DNA of 64,000 nt from Pipra filicauda (GCF_003945595.2 NW_024104532.1:3471501-3535500), one strand, 5' to 3'. Numbered from the stretch's first letter, positions 10,534 through 22,667 are shown. Numbers and translations: made by a program. The notes: generated from the letters alone by a model not told the origin.

Positions 10534-11754
10534 GTACGGCCGGGCCGGGGACCCCCCGCACCCCGCGGGTCCCGCACTCGGGGGCTGCTCTCTCTGCCCG
10601 CGGTGTTTCGTGGCCCCGCTGTGACCCCCACCCGAGGCTGTTCCGGAGGAGATCCCGGCTTGGAGCGATATCCACACCCCAGGGGAGGAACAGGCCCGAG
10701 AACAGGCTCAGCCTTTCATGTCCCAGCCCAGGCCTTATTAGGAAAAGAGTTTCCCATAAGAACAGTGCTACTTTTTAGCCTATTCCTGTATTTCCAGTAC
10801 TAATTCCTGTATTTCCAATTTTCAAACCCAGACACTTAAACCTTTCTCTAATGAGACTCAGACTGTTCTATTTCTCAGACACTGATTCTCTGGCATTAAT
10901 TTCTTCTCAGCCACCACGTGAACCCCTGAGCATTTGTTGTCCACACGAAGTTGGGTAGTTCACAGTTGCCCTGTCAAAATTCAGCACTTGTTGGATTTTG
11001 CTTTCCCCAAACTTTTTACTCTTTCAGCAAGAGCCCTGTCCTGGGAGCTGCAGGCGTCATCCAGGCCCAGCAACAAACCACTCCTGGAGCTGTCAGGTCA
11101 CCTGCACAGAGCAGCTTTGTCAGTGCTACCCAGGACAGACACCACACCTCTGTCACCAGCCCATCATCCCATATGCACGTCAGACCCTGAAATATAAATG
11201 TCACCCTTTTGTCCTTTCCTTGCATCCAGGATGTGGATGGTCCTGTGTATTTATATGGGTTTGTTAGTTAAATTCCTGTTAAGTGCAATTAAGTTCCCTC
11301 AGATAAAACTCAAATAATTATCTCCTTATTCTTATATGTTCTTAACTTCTCTGTTACTGCCACAGAGGCAAATAATTCAAGTTTTTTGTTAGTGAAATTG
11401 CTCAGCCAGTTTCTGAGAAATTCTGGGACGGAGGGTTTGCAGACAAGAACTTTACTTAAACAACTCCTGTCTGCACAGTTTTCATTTCACTAAGTAATAC
11501 CATGAGCAGACAACAATTTAAAAACCAATCTGTCCAGATATTTGAATTATTGTAACAACACCCTGAGTGTTCTGTGCCAGTTGTGTTCTCAGGCAAAACA
11601 AGATTCTCTTTGTCCAGAGAGTGAAAGGAGGGAGAATATAGACAACAGAGCAGTCTGTATGTGACAGCAGATGAATTGTGAAGGGCCCTGGCAGGACACT
11701 ACTTTGAGGTATTTTAGCTGTTCAACTGGATTTATTTTGATTTTTTTTTTTTAG
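10534..11754 (+). other. BOD1: BOD1 intron 1
   Basis: GT-AG intron of about 1.2 kb, phase 0. The first 100 bases are the tail of the CpG island; the rest is ordinary AT-rich intron. It ends in a strong T12 tract before the acceptor. I see no repeat or exon inside it. Confidence 0.9.
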
Positions 11755-11879
11755 CCAGCCTATCAAAATTTGAGGCAGAAAGTCGACAACTTTGTATCGA
11801 CCCACCTGGACAAACAGGAATGGAACCCAGCCATGAACAAAAACCAGCTACGGAACGGGCTCAGGCAGAGTGTGATTCA
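11755..11879 (+). CDS. BOD1: BOD1 coding exon 2 (residues 69-110, last codon split)
   Basis: Second coding exon, 125 nt. It is preceded by a T-rich tract and AG (11753-11754) and followed by a GTAAGT donor (11880-11885). It continues the frame of exon 1 with PAYQNLRQKVDNFVSTHLDK, then a segment containing QEWNP and LRNGLRQSVIQ. This is the core of the Shg1/BOD1 domain (Pfam COMPASS Shg1 type). Thr84 in the VSTH motif appears to correspond to human Thr95, whose mitotic phosphorylation has been linked to PP2A-B56 inhibition; the numbering is from memory of the human protein. The last codon (Gln110) is split as CA in this exon and G in exon 3, so the following intron is phase 2. There is no frameshift or premature stop. 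Confidence 0.95.
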
Positions 11880-14058
11880 GTAAGTGAGCACAGTCTGTAA
11901 AATGGCACTGAAGCTGCTGGATAAGTAACACATCCCCTAAGCCAAGTAAGAGTTTGCAGAATTAAGCTTTTCACGAGACTTTCTGCCGTGCTCTCCTGAG
12001 TTTCATTATAATAGGGGATGCAATCTCAAAATGCACATTATTACTTTATCTGAAATTGGTATTTTTGATTGGTGAAATGTTTGTATTTGCTGTCCTGCCA
12101 AACTATTGCTGCAAATAGCCAGTGCTGTGCCTGATGTACTGAGCTGGATGACCTTGATCTTTATCTTCAGAAAAGGGAAGAGGCTTTAAAGAAAGAATCC
12201 TGAAGATGCCAAAGTTTGTGTGTGTAGACTCCAACCACTGTAAGGCAACAATCACCTCCTCTCTTGCAGCAGAGAGAAGCTTTTGTTCAGCTATTCTAAG
12301 ATACTACATTGAGGGCCACCAAGATGATCAGCCTTTCCTCCTATGAGGAAAGGCTGAGAGAATTGGGATTGTTCAGCCTGGAAAAGAGAAGGCTCTGGGG
12401 TGACCTAATGGTGGCCTTCCAGTACCTGAAGGGAGCCTTCAAGCAAGATGGAGAGAGACTTTGTACAAGGGTTTGGAGTGACAGGACAAGGGGGAATGGC
12501 TTCAAACTGACAGAGAGTACATTTAGATTGGATATTAGGAAGAAATTCTTTACTGTGAGAATGGTGAGGCCCTGGCACAGGTTACCCAGAGAAGCTGTGG
12601 CTGCCCCATTCCTGGAAGTGTTCAGGGCCAGGCTGGACAGGGCTTGGAGCAACCTGGCATAGTGGAAGGTGTGGAACTGGATGATCTTTAAGGTCTCTTC
12701 CAACACAAACCATTCTGGGATTCTATGATTCATTTCCAGCATGAAATCAGAGAAAGCCAGATTAAACTGTTGCTGAAAGAATTAGGTTTAGTATCTCTTG
12801 CTGCTGCCTCCTGGCAGTCTGAAATATGAGCTTTGGCTTATTAGAAGGAGAAAACCTTTATGGTAAAAGGCATGGGGAGAGAGGCAGTTGAGAACTCGGT
12901 CATGGCACTTTTGCTTCTAAGGAAAACTAACAGAATGTCTGGGACACAGAACAAACTGTTTCAACAGCACCTCCTAGAACCTGTAAATCACAAGTATGTC
13001 ACATTAGTCTGTTTAATCTGTAACTAGAGAAGGGATGTTCTCCAATAGAAGTACAGAATTTCCTGTCATTACTCAGAGTCCTTGAGATACGTTTGTCTCA
13101 ATGCTCGCTCTTATTTCGTGTTACTGTACCACAAGAATTAAGTGGATAGTTGAAGAATGTTACATCAGAGAGCCTGTGGTGAGTATAAAGTGCTCTTAAG
13201 CAGGCCATTAGTGTGAAGAGTATACCCAGTATTGGGGAGTTTGAAGGGTCCCTGTCACTCCTGGAGTTGCAAGACTGAGCTCTGAGGGAGTCCAGATATG
13301 TTTCATGCAGGTACAGCTGTGCTGTCACCTGGAGGTGACACGATGTGCCCTGACCCTGCACCCTCTCACTCACCAGCATTCATGGCCTTAATAGTCCTGT
13401 GGCTCCTTTTCCCAGTGCCAGGCAACGTCTCCATTTCCTGTCCCCTGCTCCCTTGCAGACATGACTTAAGCCTTCTAGACAGCCTGTGCCCCACAATCCA
13501 AGAGTCTGACGCAGCCCCTGAAGTAATAAGTCACTTCAATTACTAGTGTTCAGTCCAGAAACTTTGCTGTGTGCTCAATGTCTTGTTTTTATAATTAATA
13601 CCCATCTGTCTAGACTAACAGTTACAAGGAGCGAGTGGCAGTCCTGTTATTAGGGGGCAGGGCTCTTCTCCCTCTGGTCAGCCAAAGAAAAGACTGTGCT
13701 CTCACCTGCCCTCCTCCTCAGAATAGCTTGTTTCTCTTGTTTGTGCCAAAATGTGTTTGTTTGCTTTCATGTTGACCTCATTTCCACATGAGCCCTATTA
13801 AAAGTGGCTCTTGTCCAACGTGTCATTTAAGTACCTGGGAGACCAGATGTGAGTTGTTAATTCTGTAGGGAGCAGTGAGAGGGGGTGAGGGGAAATAGGT
13901 GATTGAAACAACTCCCTGTTAAGGATCTACTGAGTAGGCTGCAGTTCTCACCATGTTAATGCTAATTGCAGTTGACAGGAGGGCTCTGGAGAATTACTGG
14001 AGGAGATCGGGGAGAAGTTTTTCGGAGGAGCTGAATGACTTCTTTGTCTTTGTTCAAG
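11880..14058 (+). other. BOD1: BOD1 intron 2
   Basis: GT-AG intron of about 2.2 kb, phase 2, with donor GTAAGT and acceptor TTCAAG. It contains a sense-oriented CR1 fragment at 12312-12732. The remainder (12733-14058) holds nothing I can assign to a gene. Confidence 0.9.
12312..12732 (+). mobile_element. CR1 LINE 3' fragment with ORF2 C-terminus
   Basis: The longest CR1 in the window (about 420 bp), in BOD1 intron 2 and sense to it. Its reading frame from about 12309 gives the conserved end of CR1 ORF2: YEERLRELGLFSLEKRRLWG, then an RTRGNGFKL segment and a final LPREAVAAPFLEVFRARLD. The 3' tail with AAGGTCTCTTCCAACACAAA and GATTCTATGATTC follows. The copy is truncated at its 5' end and cannot be active alone. 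Confidence 0.95.
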
Positions 14059-14257
14059 GTCAGGAATGCTGGAAGCTGGAGTGGACAGAATTATTTCTCA
14101 GGTGGTGGATCCAAAACTAAACCACATCTTCAGGCCCCAGATAGAGAGGGCGATTCATGAATTTTTGGCTGCACAAAAGAAAGAGGAAAGTGTGCCAGCT
14201 CCTCCTCCAGAGCCTGAGAATAAGGATCCTCCTGCTCCATCTCAGGATGCCTCCTAA
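14059..14257 (+). CDS. BOD1: BOD1 coding exon 3 (residues 110-175, stop)
   Basis: Final coding exon. It starts after TTCAAG (acceptor AG at 14057-14058) with the G that completes Gln110, then reads SGMLEAGVDRIISQVVDPKL and continues with NHIFRPQIERAIHEFLAAQKK. The domain ends near residue 155. A short Pro-rich acidic tail follows (APPPEPENKDPPAPSQDAS) and ends at TAA (14255-14257). The whole protein is 175 residues, about ten fewer than human BOD1 as I recall it; the difference lies mainly in the Gly/Ala leader. The tail matches the human ending except for small substitutions, which supports this as the genuine C-terminus rather than read-through. The exon could extend as UTR to a donor-like AG|GTATGA at 14454. 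Confidence 0.95.
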
Positions 14258-15966
14258 AGGTCTTGTATCTCTGCACTTACTGCTTACATTTTTCATGTGC
14301 CTCATCTCTATATAATGCAAGATAGAGGAGACATTGGTTCTCCCTGGCTTGGCAGGGAGGACACTTTGATCAGCAGCGTGTTGTCAATGTCACAGTCATC
14401 TGAGCTGCTCCCACTGAAGTGTCTGCTAAAAATACACTGGGACTGAAGACATAGGTATGATGTAAAACAGCTATCAAGGAACACTGTAGACTCTGCCAGT
14501 GCTGATTTTAGAGCAGGCCAAAAGGCCTTTTATTCCAGTAAAGCACATCCAAAAGAAAAAAAAGCATATCCAGCAGCGATTGACTTGGAATTGGCTCGTT
14601 AGCCTTCAGAACTATATCAAATGGATTAAAAATATATATCCTTTACTGAAACACAGCCAAAAGTAGAGTGGTGACAAGTTATTGTGCTTTAGCATTGAAA
14701 GGTTTAGATATCTCTTCTTTGGAACATAGACTGGAGTGTTGAATTGTTAGTGACCGAAATAATCCCCAGTCAAGTCAGGGTAACATCTCTGAGGGTGAAT
14801 AAGTTCATTCCAAATTAACTGGTCTAAATAGAGCAACCTGTCTCTTTCCAGCTGAAAGGACTGAGGGTGCCTTTGTTGCAAACAAGTTCATTCTGGCTTT
14901 TGTGATTAAAATAACTCCAGGGACCATAATTGCCACTCTGTCTTAGCACAAATGACTATGTGCCCATCTTTGCTAAGGCCCTGGATCTAAACGTTGGTTT
15001 TAATATTGAGGCCCATGTGCACACTACTGAGGAACCACTATCTTGATGGGAAATTCCAATCTGCAGCTTTGCTGGGGAACCTAAAGCCATACTGCATGAA
15101 AGGAAGTTAATTGTCAATTGTTCCATCTGCCAGGCTTTCTGAAAGCAAAAATATTCTTTCTCATCTACAGCTGATTTATTAAGAAGGAACAAGTAACCTA
15201 CAATAGCTGTTCCAATGCTTGGAATTACTAGAGCAACTAGCATGGGGTTTGGCTCAACAGTGTAAGTTTTAAGTGCCTGTACTGTCACCCTGAGTTTTTT
15301 ACCTTTGACTTGCAGCTTTAAGGCCTGAAATCTTCACATTTATGTGGTTCAGGTAGTTTAAAAGTCCATTATAACCTTCAGCAAAGTGCAGCTGTTAATG
15401 TATTCTAGTCTGTCCAGATGCAATGACTTGTACCTGTACGTCCTCTAAACTCTCTTTTTTTTCTTGCAGGGAGTTCTGATACTGAGCAGCTGCAGTTGCA
15501 ACACGCCCTGTTAGATTGGCAATGGATTGCTGTTCCCTTTGGTGCAGGACTGCTGTCTGCCAAAGATGAATAACCTTTATCAGACCTGTGGGAAGGCATT
15601 GAAATGGTGAAATTCAGGTGCACCTGGAGTTCTGTGTGCAGAGGCACAGCCAGAGTGTGAAGATATTTTTGCTGTGAACTGCAGAGAGCAGCATGTATTC
15701 ATTAGTCATGGGGGTGGGAAGGAAAAGGGAGTTGGCTGTTGTCTGGAGGGGGTAGGGAAGTGGTTTGAGATGATACTAATAGCATGAAGAAAGGAAAGAG
15801 GTTTTGGGGTGGGATATTCAAGTAAGAGCTGTCAGATGTCCTTGGATACAAGCCAGATGAGAGGAAGCATCTTGCACCTCGGCTGCATAACACAGCATTG
15901 AGTAGTAGATGCCAAGTCAGGTGTAACTGCCTGCTTTAGGAAGTACATTTCCTGTTTAAAACTGGA

Positions 15967-15972
15967 AATAAA
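15967..15972 (+). terminator. BOD1: Candidate poly(A) signal, proximal
   Basis: AATAAA in the BOD1 sense direction, about 1.7 kb after the stop codon. Use of this signal rather than the distal one is not decidable from sequence alone. Confidence 0.45.
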
Positions 15973-16256
15973 GCTTCAGGATCAATTATCTAGATAACCT
16001 CTGTTGCATCACAGGAACACGTTTACAGTTGGCTATGACTATAGCTGATTTAACTCTTATTTCCTAAGTAGCTCTGGGAAGCAAAGGGCAGCAGAGCAGA
16101 TGATCAGCTTAAAGACTTCTCTTTCCTGTGAAATTTCTCAGGTGCCTGGTGGAAACTGTCCTATGCTTTCAGCTTGAATGCATGCAGTGTCCTCTGGATG
16201 ACAGTCAAATAGAGAATGTGATCAACTTCTGCCAGCAAATGTCCACACCTTTTTGC

Positions 16257-16262
16257 AATAAA
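16257..16262 (+). terminator. BOD1: Candidate poly(A) signal, distal
   Basis: AATAAA in the BOD1 sense direction, followed within about 40 bases by a strongly T-rich downstream element. It is the better of the two candidate signals and a plausible end of the longest BOD1 transcript. Confidence 0.55.
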
Positions 16263-16289
16263 ATATTTCAAAAAGCATCTCTGAGCCCT

Positions 16290-18295
16290 GGCTTTTTTAG
16301 ATTTTTTTTTTTCTTAAGGAAAAACTACTTAAAGAAATCCCAGAGTCCCGATTGCTGGAAACCTGGTGAAAGTGTGACCTTACACAGCTCATGGGTTAAT
16401 CCAGGTTTAACAATGTGGGCCTGTTTCATATAATGAAATAAGATGGTTATTAGTATTCCTTTCCATATAGGATGTCTTTAAAAAAATCTAAAATATCATG
16501 AAGACTGAATGAGTAAAGGACTCTCTCCTGAATGTTGGTTTGGTGGTTAAAGACTGCTCTCCAAATCTGTAGTAGATGTTTTCCCTTAGAGCCTTAAGGG
16601 CAGCTCTTGGCAGAAAAAGATCTCTTACATCCTTGGTAGGGTGTCTCGACCACTTCTTTGAAACTGAGCCATTTATTTGAGGGGAAAAATGGTTCAAGAC
16701 TCTAGAAAGAGCAAATGAAAAGGATTCTGACTGTGCTTAGGCAAATTCTGTATTACAACAGCAGTAGCCAGGGAGCAAGGACACCAGTTCAGTTTCTAAA
16801 AGTAGCAAGTAGAACTGGATTTACTGCAGCGAGGGGGGAATCTGAACCTGCATTTCCTACCTGACGAGTGCTTTAGCAGATGAGTTAAGGAGAACAGACT
16901 GAGCCATTGTGGTTTTTGAAAGATTTCTCCATTGTTCTCTCTTGACTGTGGTGCTGTGTTAAACTGGGCGCTGACACTGCTGTGCCTTTGGCGGGGCTCA
17001 GCCTGTGCACAGCTGCAGTGACTATGGGAACCTTCAGAGCAGAACTGAAGCACCTAATGAGTTCAGGCAGCCAATCCACATTTGGGATCATAGGCTTTAA
17101 TGTTTGAGGTCTGAAGTCCTTGCTTTGGATCACAGCCTTGGAAGTATACCTGACAATAATGGGACAGTGACAAAACTTATGATGAGGAGATGGTAGAGGA
17201 AGAGCCCTTTGATGATAAGCATCTGTCCCTGGTGACTGATACAATCAGGATTCCAGCCTCAATAACTCAGTGATAGTATAGAAATCTCAACACCAGAACA
17301 AAAGAACAAGTTTGTACCCACTGCAGAAGTGAAGCTGTTCCTGTAGCAGAATGTTGGACTAAAGTTAGTGTATGATTCAGTTTTTGCTGTGCTGGATGTG
17401 TAAAGACAGTCTGAGGAGTTTGCTGAGGCAGAGGGGCCTAAGACACTTGAATTCAAGAAGCAGTTCTCACATTGTGCAGACATCTCAGTTTAAGCAGCAC
17501 TTGCAGCACTGCAGAACTTTCCTTACTTTCACACCATCTATGTTCCCTTCTTTCCTATCAAACCCTGGACTGCAGCCTTACAACAGTTCTGGTGTCTGTT
17601 ACTTTGACAGTGTCCCAAATGCTGTCATGTTAGAAAAACTGAGAGCAGAAATCTGCTGCCTTTCTCCCATTATTCCTGAAAAATGTAAATGTAATGCATA
17701 TCACCAAACACACAAAGCAATTCAGGTTATTTTTACAAACATACACATTTTAGTCCAAGATAAATTTAATTACAAGTACTGAGCAGGAGTTAAAATAATG
17801 AATAATGTGTTTCTAACATTCTTGAAGTAAAACTGATTCTGTAAATTATTAATAGGAATTTTCTGATACACTGGCTATGTAATTGTTCTGTGATAACTCC
17901 AGAGATGCAGATAACAACCTAGAACAGGTTACCAACAGAGCAAGGCAGCCACCACAGCTCCTGATCATCTCAACAAGACCAGTTTCACCTGAGGGTGGAT
18001 TTTGGGCACGTGCATTCCTGAAGTCCTTTTGCAACTGCAGAGAAGGTTTTTGACTGGGTCGTTTGGTTCAGGTTCAATACCACAGCATTAATTTAACATA
18101 ATCAGTTCGGGAGGCATCTCACCATTGTGCTGCTGAGTGACATGGAAAGAGTAACTCGGTGTAAAGGCTTGAGCCAAGCCCTTCTCTGCCCTCATCAGCT
18201 GTTCTACTGACCAGTAAAAAGTTCCTTGGCAAGTCAGGCACTGACTCAAGCAGATTTCACCAAAAGAAGCAGAAACAAAACTGCCATTTCTATGT
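16290..18295. other. Intergenic downstream of BOD1, no gene seen
   Basis: No recognisable exon. The longest frames (119 to 136 codons) have no family features. Confidence 0.5.
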
Positions 18296-18345
18296 GATCT
18301 CTAAGGTCCCTTCCAACCCAAGCCATTTGATGATTCTGTGATTAT
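18296..18345 (+). mobile_element. Short CR1 3' tail remnant
   Basis: Reads TAAGGTCCCTTCCAACCCAA, then TGATGATTCTGTGATTAT: the last approximately 50 bases of a CR1 copy. Confidence 0.8.
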
Positions 18346-20520
18346 ATATTTAGGCAGTTCCTGGTTCAAACTCACAAGGGACTGGAGCAGTTTAACTCTT
18401 TCACAGATATTTTGTGGTTTATACTGTAGTGAAAAATATATTTTACCGGCTTTCTAAAAGAGAGCTCAGCTCAACAGCTCAGGAGCAATCAGGGCCTCTC
18501 CTATGCACAACCACCAGCACTTACAAGCACAGGGACTCCCTATTCCCTTCCCTCCTTTTCACAGCGTGGCTGTTCGCAATTCGGCCGTAAGAGGGAGATA
18601 AACTATTACTGCATTTCTCCGTCCCCATGCCTCGGTGCAAATCCCAAGCAGATACAGAATTCCAAAGCCTTTGCTGACTCCTGAGTGAATCAACTCAGCA
18701 AGGTGTGGAAACAGCTTTCCCGAAGTGTTTCCACAAACTCTTTACTTGTCTAGTGCAAATCACACAGTAGATACTGTCATTTTCGAGAGGTTTCCAAGTA
18801 ATAGGAAGCAAATATCAATTAGGATCAGGGGAAAAAAGTGAACAGCCCAAGTGATCAGGGAAAAAGTCAGATTTAAGATGTGAAACTATAAATCCTGACC
18901 AACCCAAATCTGTAACTCACTGATCTGGTCTGGGGTGAACAAGGTTGAGGCTAAAACAGTAACAGCAATGCCTGCAGCTCCAGCTGGTTGTGCCATGAGA
19001 TTGTATCAGAGTCATTGCTTCAGTTCCTGCATTTTTGTGATTCAGGTGCTGAGCCCACAGCAGTGCCGAGTCAGCCTCAGGAACATGACTGGGCAGTAAC
19101 CAGCTCTTGTCTAGACACCATCGAAGCCACGGCACAGAGAAATGTGCTACCTCAGCCATCAGACTGGGAGCTGCTCCACCAAAAATTCCCTCCAGCACTG
19201 GGACAAAGCCCAAGGAAAGGCACCACAGCAAAATGCAGCAAGTCCAACCCACCTGTCCAGGCTAAAGGAGTGCGAGGACCTCCTATTTCACTGATTTCAT
19301 CTCGCTAACTCTCAAAAGAACTAGTGCCTTTTACAGTAATATCTTTATAACAGATCCCTTTTTCTAAGCAAATAGGTAAAATAAAATCCCCAAACCAGTT
19401 CAGGTCTTGGCCCTACAAAGAATTCAAATAAGGACAGATGGCTGCAGTTTGCTTTGCAGAGCTGAGGCCCTTGGGAAGTCCAAGCAACTTCATACAGTAA
19501 AATGCATCCATTTTGGAAGGGATTTGTAACAGAAATAGAAAACCATTACCATGAGTTTTATATTTCATTGCAACTCTGCAAAAGGGAGATAAAATAATCC
19601 CGTTTCAGAGAACACTCATAAATTTCACATTTTCTACAAGGGGGCAGCACAACTGCAGCAAAAAAAAGAAAATCCAGCCATAACTCTTCCCCCACAGCAC
19701 TCCCTGTGAGACACCAAGGCATTAAATCACTCTTCTCTCTAGCTCCTCCTGCTAAGACTTAGTCCTCTAAGTAGTTATGTCCAACTTCTACCACCACAGC
19801 AAAACCAGGACTCTTTTTACCAAGACAACCAACCTCAGAGATCACCAACACCAGCCTGAGCTCCACACCTTCACTCACTGGCTTCTCCAACCAGCAAAAA
19901 ATAATGCTACAAATGCAAGACCTTGCACTAAGCACCCTACCAACACAAAACCTTCCAAGGAAACGTAAATAAAGTCCAGTTCACCCTTACCTTGCTCTGG
20001 AGAGCTGTCTGCTCCACTCACCCCAGGCTCTGGCACTCTCTGTGTTCCCAACTCAGCCCCAGCTGTAGGGGCTCAGTGGAGCAGTTGATCTCACCTGCAT
20101 CCAGGGCACATTTGAGCCCTTGTCTTCCCTCCCCACCCCACCTCCCTCCCAGGGAAGGAGCTAAGCAGTTTCACCTGCAAAGAGGGACAACCAGCTGTGA
20201 CCCTGCTTGAATCTCCACTTTCTACCGGGGAGCTTGGACATAGCCATAATCTGATGCAAAAGTCCATCTTTCCCCAAATGGTATGGAAAAGTGGGGTTTG
20301 GCAGCTGCTGGCCCCACAGGTGATTCCTGACAGTTCCAGCTCCCAGCTCCCCAGCCAGTTAACTGGCTCAAACATGCAGAACTGGCAGGTCCCCGAGGCT
20401 GACACTGCTCCCCAAAATATCCCACCTGCTTCCTCCAGGGATGTCACGAGGGTATGAGGGGTGGGGGTTGTCAAGCAGGCACCCTCAGTGGCTTATTATG
20501 GGGACAGATTTCTTTCCCCT
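18346..20520. other. Intergenic, no gene seen
   Basis: Unique-looking sequence with a good CTCF-like core at 19634-19647. No exon recognised. Confidence 0.5.
19634..19647 (+). promoter_or_regulatory. CTCF-like motif
   Basis: CTACAAGGGGGCAG fits the CTCF core (CCA-S-Y-AGRKGGCAS type) at most positions. A single motif match is only suggestive. Confidence 0.35.
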
Positions 20521-20544
20521 TTTTACCCACGACTAAGCTCAGTG

Positions 20545-20830
20545 CAGATTCTCCGGGGTACCGGAGGGTACTGGAGGGGGGCACCGGGCGGCCGCTCCAT
20601 CTCGAGCAGATTTACAGCAGCCTTCCCAGCCCCCTTGGCTGTCGGGGAGCCGCAGGGGTCCGGAGGGCACGGGAGGGGGTTGCTGTGGAAACAGCACGCC
20701 CCGGTCAGCCGATATCGAGCCCCCCTCGCCCCCCACCCCGCGGCCGCCACTGCCGACGTGCGGGGCCGCGGGTGCAGCTCCGGGGCTGGGATCGGCAGCG
20801 CTGGGCTCTGCGAGGGGCAGGGGAACAGGA
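20545..20830. promoter_or_regulatory. Orphan CpG island
   Basis: I counted about 27 CpG dinucleotides in roughly 265 bases, far above the surrounding sequence, with elements such as GCGGCCGCC and GACGTGCGGGGCCGCGGG. No coding exon is attached on either strand. Islands of this kind usually mark promoters or developmental regulatory elements, so an unannotated non-coding transcript is possible. Open frames of 184-192 codons through it are explained by GC richness and show no family features. Confidence 0.65.
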
Positions 20831-22667
20831 GGAAAGGAGTTTTATCAAAAAGATGCAGGATACAAGACATGGGAGTTTATGTTTGGCTGCTTTTTTTTTT
20901 TTTTATTTTTTTCCTGAGGAACATAAAATCACAGTTTTCCCGACCAAAATCAAAGTCTGTCCCCAAGACGCCGCTATTTTGCCGTTTGGCACCACTTTCA
21001 CCGTGGGGCTGCTGAGGAAAACAAGGGGCTGAATCAGAGCTGGTCACCCCAAAGCCCAGCTCATCCTCAAGCTGCAGTGTTTTTTGGGTAGGAAATAAAA
21101 CATTTATCTGGTTACAAGACTCACCGACACTCAAATCAAATTTTGTGTGCTTTGGGAAGCTGGTCTCCTCCACAGAAAACAGAAGAAAAAGTGGAAGTTT
21201 GGTGGGTAAGCTTAACCCAGGTCCCTGTTAGTTAAGCCATTTTGTATAGTTTTTGTATCAAGGCAGGGTTTGATATCAGGGTTTCATGGGGAGAACTGGG
21301 CATGCAGACCCCAAGGGGATCACACATACCTCCCAAAGCCTCACTGCCCAGCAGAGCTGCCTGAAGAAAGTTATAGTGGGAATTTGGGCATGAAAACCAA
21401 AGAAGCATGTGAATGAAGTGCTGCCACAGGTGGAAGAGCCATCTCATGTCATGGTATCCTTAGGGACAAGTGCTAGGAAGTCTGCACCACCACAGGGAGC
21501 CCATATAAAGTCCCATTGAAGCCCATATGAAGTTCCTGAAAGCACCTGTGTAAAGAGGCAATTGATTTCTTGGCCAGTGCTGCAGACATAAGAAATTCAG
21601 GGAAATGTGAATTTGGGTATGTTTTTAATTAAGTATTAGGACTCTTTGCACTTTGTCCGTCCCAAGTGCACTTTGTCGGATCCCACTTGAGAGAAGTGCT
21701 CACTATCCCAAAGCCAGGGAAATCTTCCAAGCTCATAATTAAGAAATGTGTCCCTGGAGGATTTCCTGACCAGGATTACTCCAGGTCTAAGGACAAATCT
21801 GGGTTTTGCTTTGATTTTCAGCCATCTCACCTTTAGAAGCGTTGGTGAGATGATTTGCTGCCTTGACCGTTGATCTTTCCAGAACAGATTAAAACATCCT
21901 GGTCTGTCCCTCTCAAGCTCCGTTCCTTCTGTTACGCCTGAAAGAAAAACCTCTCCCAGCCAGAACTGTTTTACTCTGGAGGCTTCAGGATTTTGAAGGG
22001 AGCAGCTCTGAGAAGCAGTAGGAGAGATGACAGAGCTGCCTTTGAATTTAGCTGTGATGAATAATTTGTAATTTCTGTAGATGTAATATGTATGACATCC
22101 CTTTACCTCTGTGAGAGCTTTTGACTTGACTGCAAAGAGTGAAATCAAAGGGATACTAATGAAAGTGAACTGAAGCGAAGGCAGAGCTCAAATACCAACC
22201 TGCAGGACACCAAGTCACTGGGAGTTACTGGAAAGTGATCAATGGATAATAATCCCAGCCACACCAGCAGTTCAGACTTCTGCAAGCATTAACCCAGGGC
22301 AGTTGCAATGTGAGAGCCCATCCAAGAGAAATAAAGGCATGGAAATAATGTTCTTGGGAACTGGAAAAGGGTTCCAAAAGAAACAAGTTTACAAGATACT
22401 GGCGCATAATAGTAATTAAATTGCTCTCACTGGAAAGCAGTTGATACATAGCAAAGAATTGGTCAAAACCTATAGAACTTTAATCAGAAATAAATGGAGA
22501 GCCTTTTATAAGATTCAGTGGAGGGAAGAAAGTTTGAAAGGGCACAGATACCCTTAAACAAGGTTCTTCAGAAAAAGGTCTGAGGAATACGAGGAGGAGG
22601 AGGAGAGAGAAAATGAGAAGATTTAAACTGCCCATGTGGCAGCAGCACCTTGTCTGAGCCACAAAAG
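20830..22667. other. Intergenic, no gene seen
   Basis: Includes a T14 tract at 20891-20904. A 170-codon minus-strand frame at 21636-22148 has no recognised domain. Confidence 0.5.

Larger units (their letters stand above)
14258..16285 (+). other. BOD1: BOD1 3' UTR region, probable extent
   Basis: This stretch follows the stop codon and contains no further coding sequence. Canonical AATAAA signals occur at 15967-15972 and 16257-16262; the second is followed by a long T-rich stretch (from about 16290), as expected downstream of a cleavage site. A strong acceptor (T-rich tract then TTGCAG, ending 15479), paired with a donor-like AG|GTATGA at 14454, suggests that a UTR intron of about 1 kb may be removed in some transcripts. 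The exact 3' end is inferred. Confidence 0.5.

Noticed and set aside
9722..10624. 300-codon plus-strand open frame over BOD1 exon 1
   Set aside because: Wrong frame relative to the conserved BOD1 protein; a by-product of low stop density in GC-rich DNA.
10119..10631. 170-codon minus-strand open frame
   Set aside because: Another antisense shadow of the CpG island and exon 1.
9616..10677. 353-codon minus-strand open frame across the BOD1 promoter
   Set aside because: Its open length comes from the GC-rich island and it is antisense to the well-supported BOD1 exon 1. The residues are Arg/Pro/Gly low complexity with no family resemblance.
12309..12662. 117-codon frame in BOD1 intron 2
   Set aside because: It is the C-terminal end of CR1 ORF2 in a truncated repeat, not a host gene.
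14956..15288. 110-codon minus-strand frame with a membrane-like segment
   Set aside because: The hydrophobic stretch (LVALVIPSIGTAIVGYLFLL) is suggestive, but it is antisense to the BOD1 3' region, matches no small membrane protein that I know, and its length is within chance.
20454..21032. 192-codon frame over the orphan CpG island
   Set aside because: GC-driven open frame that passes through a T14 tract encoding a Phe run; no domain.
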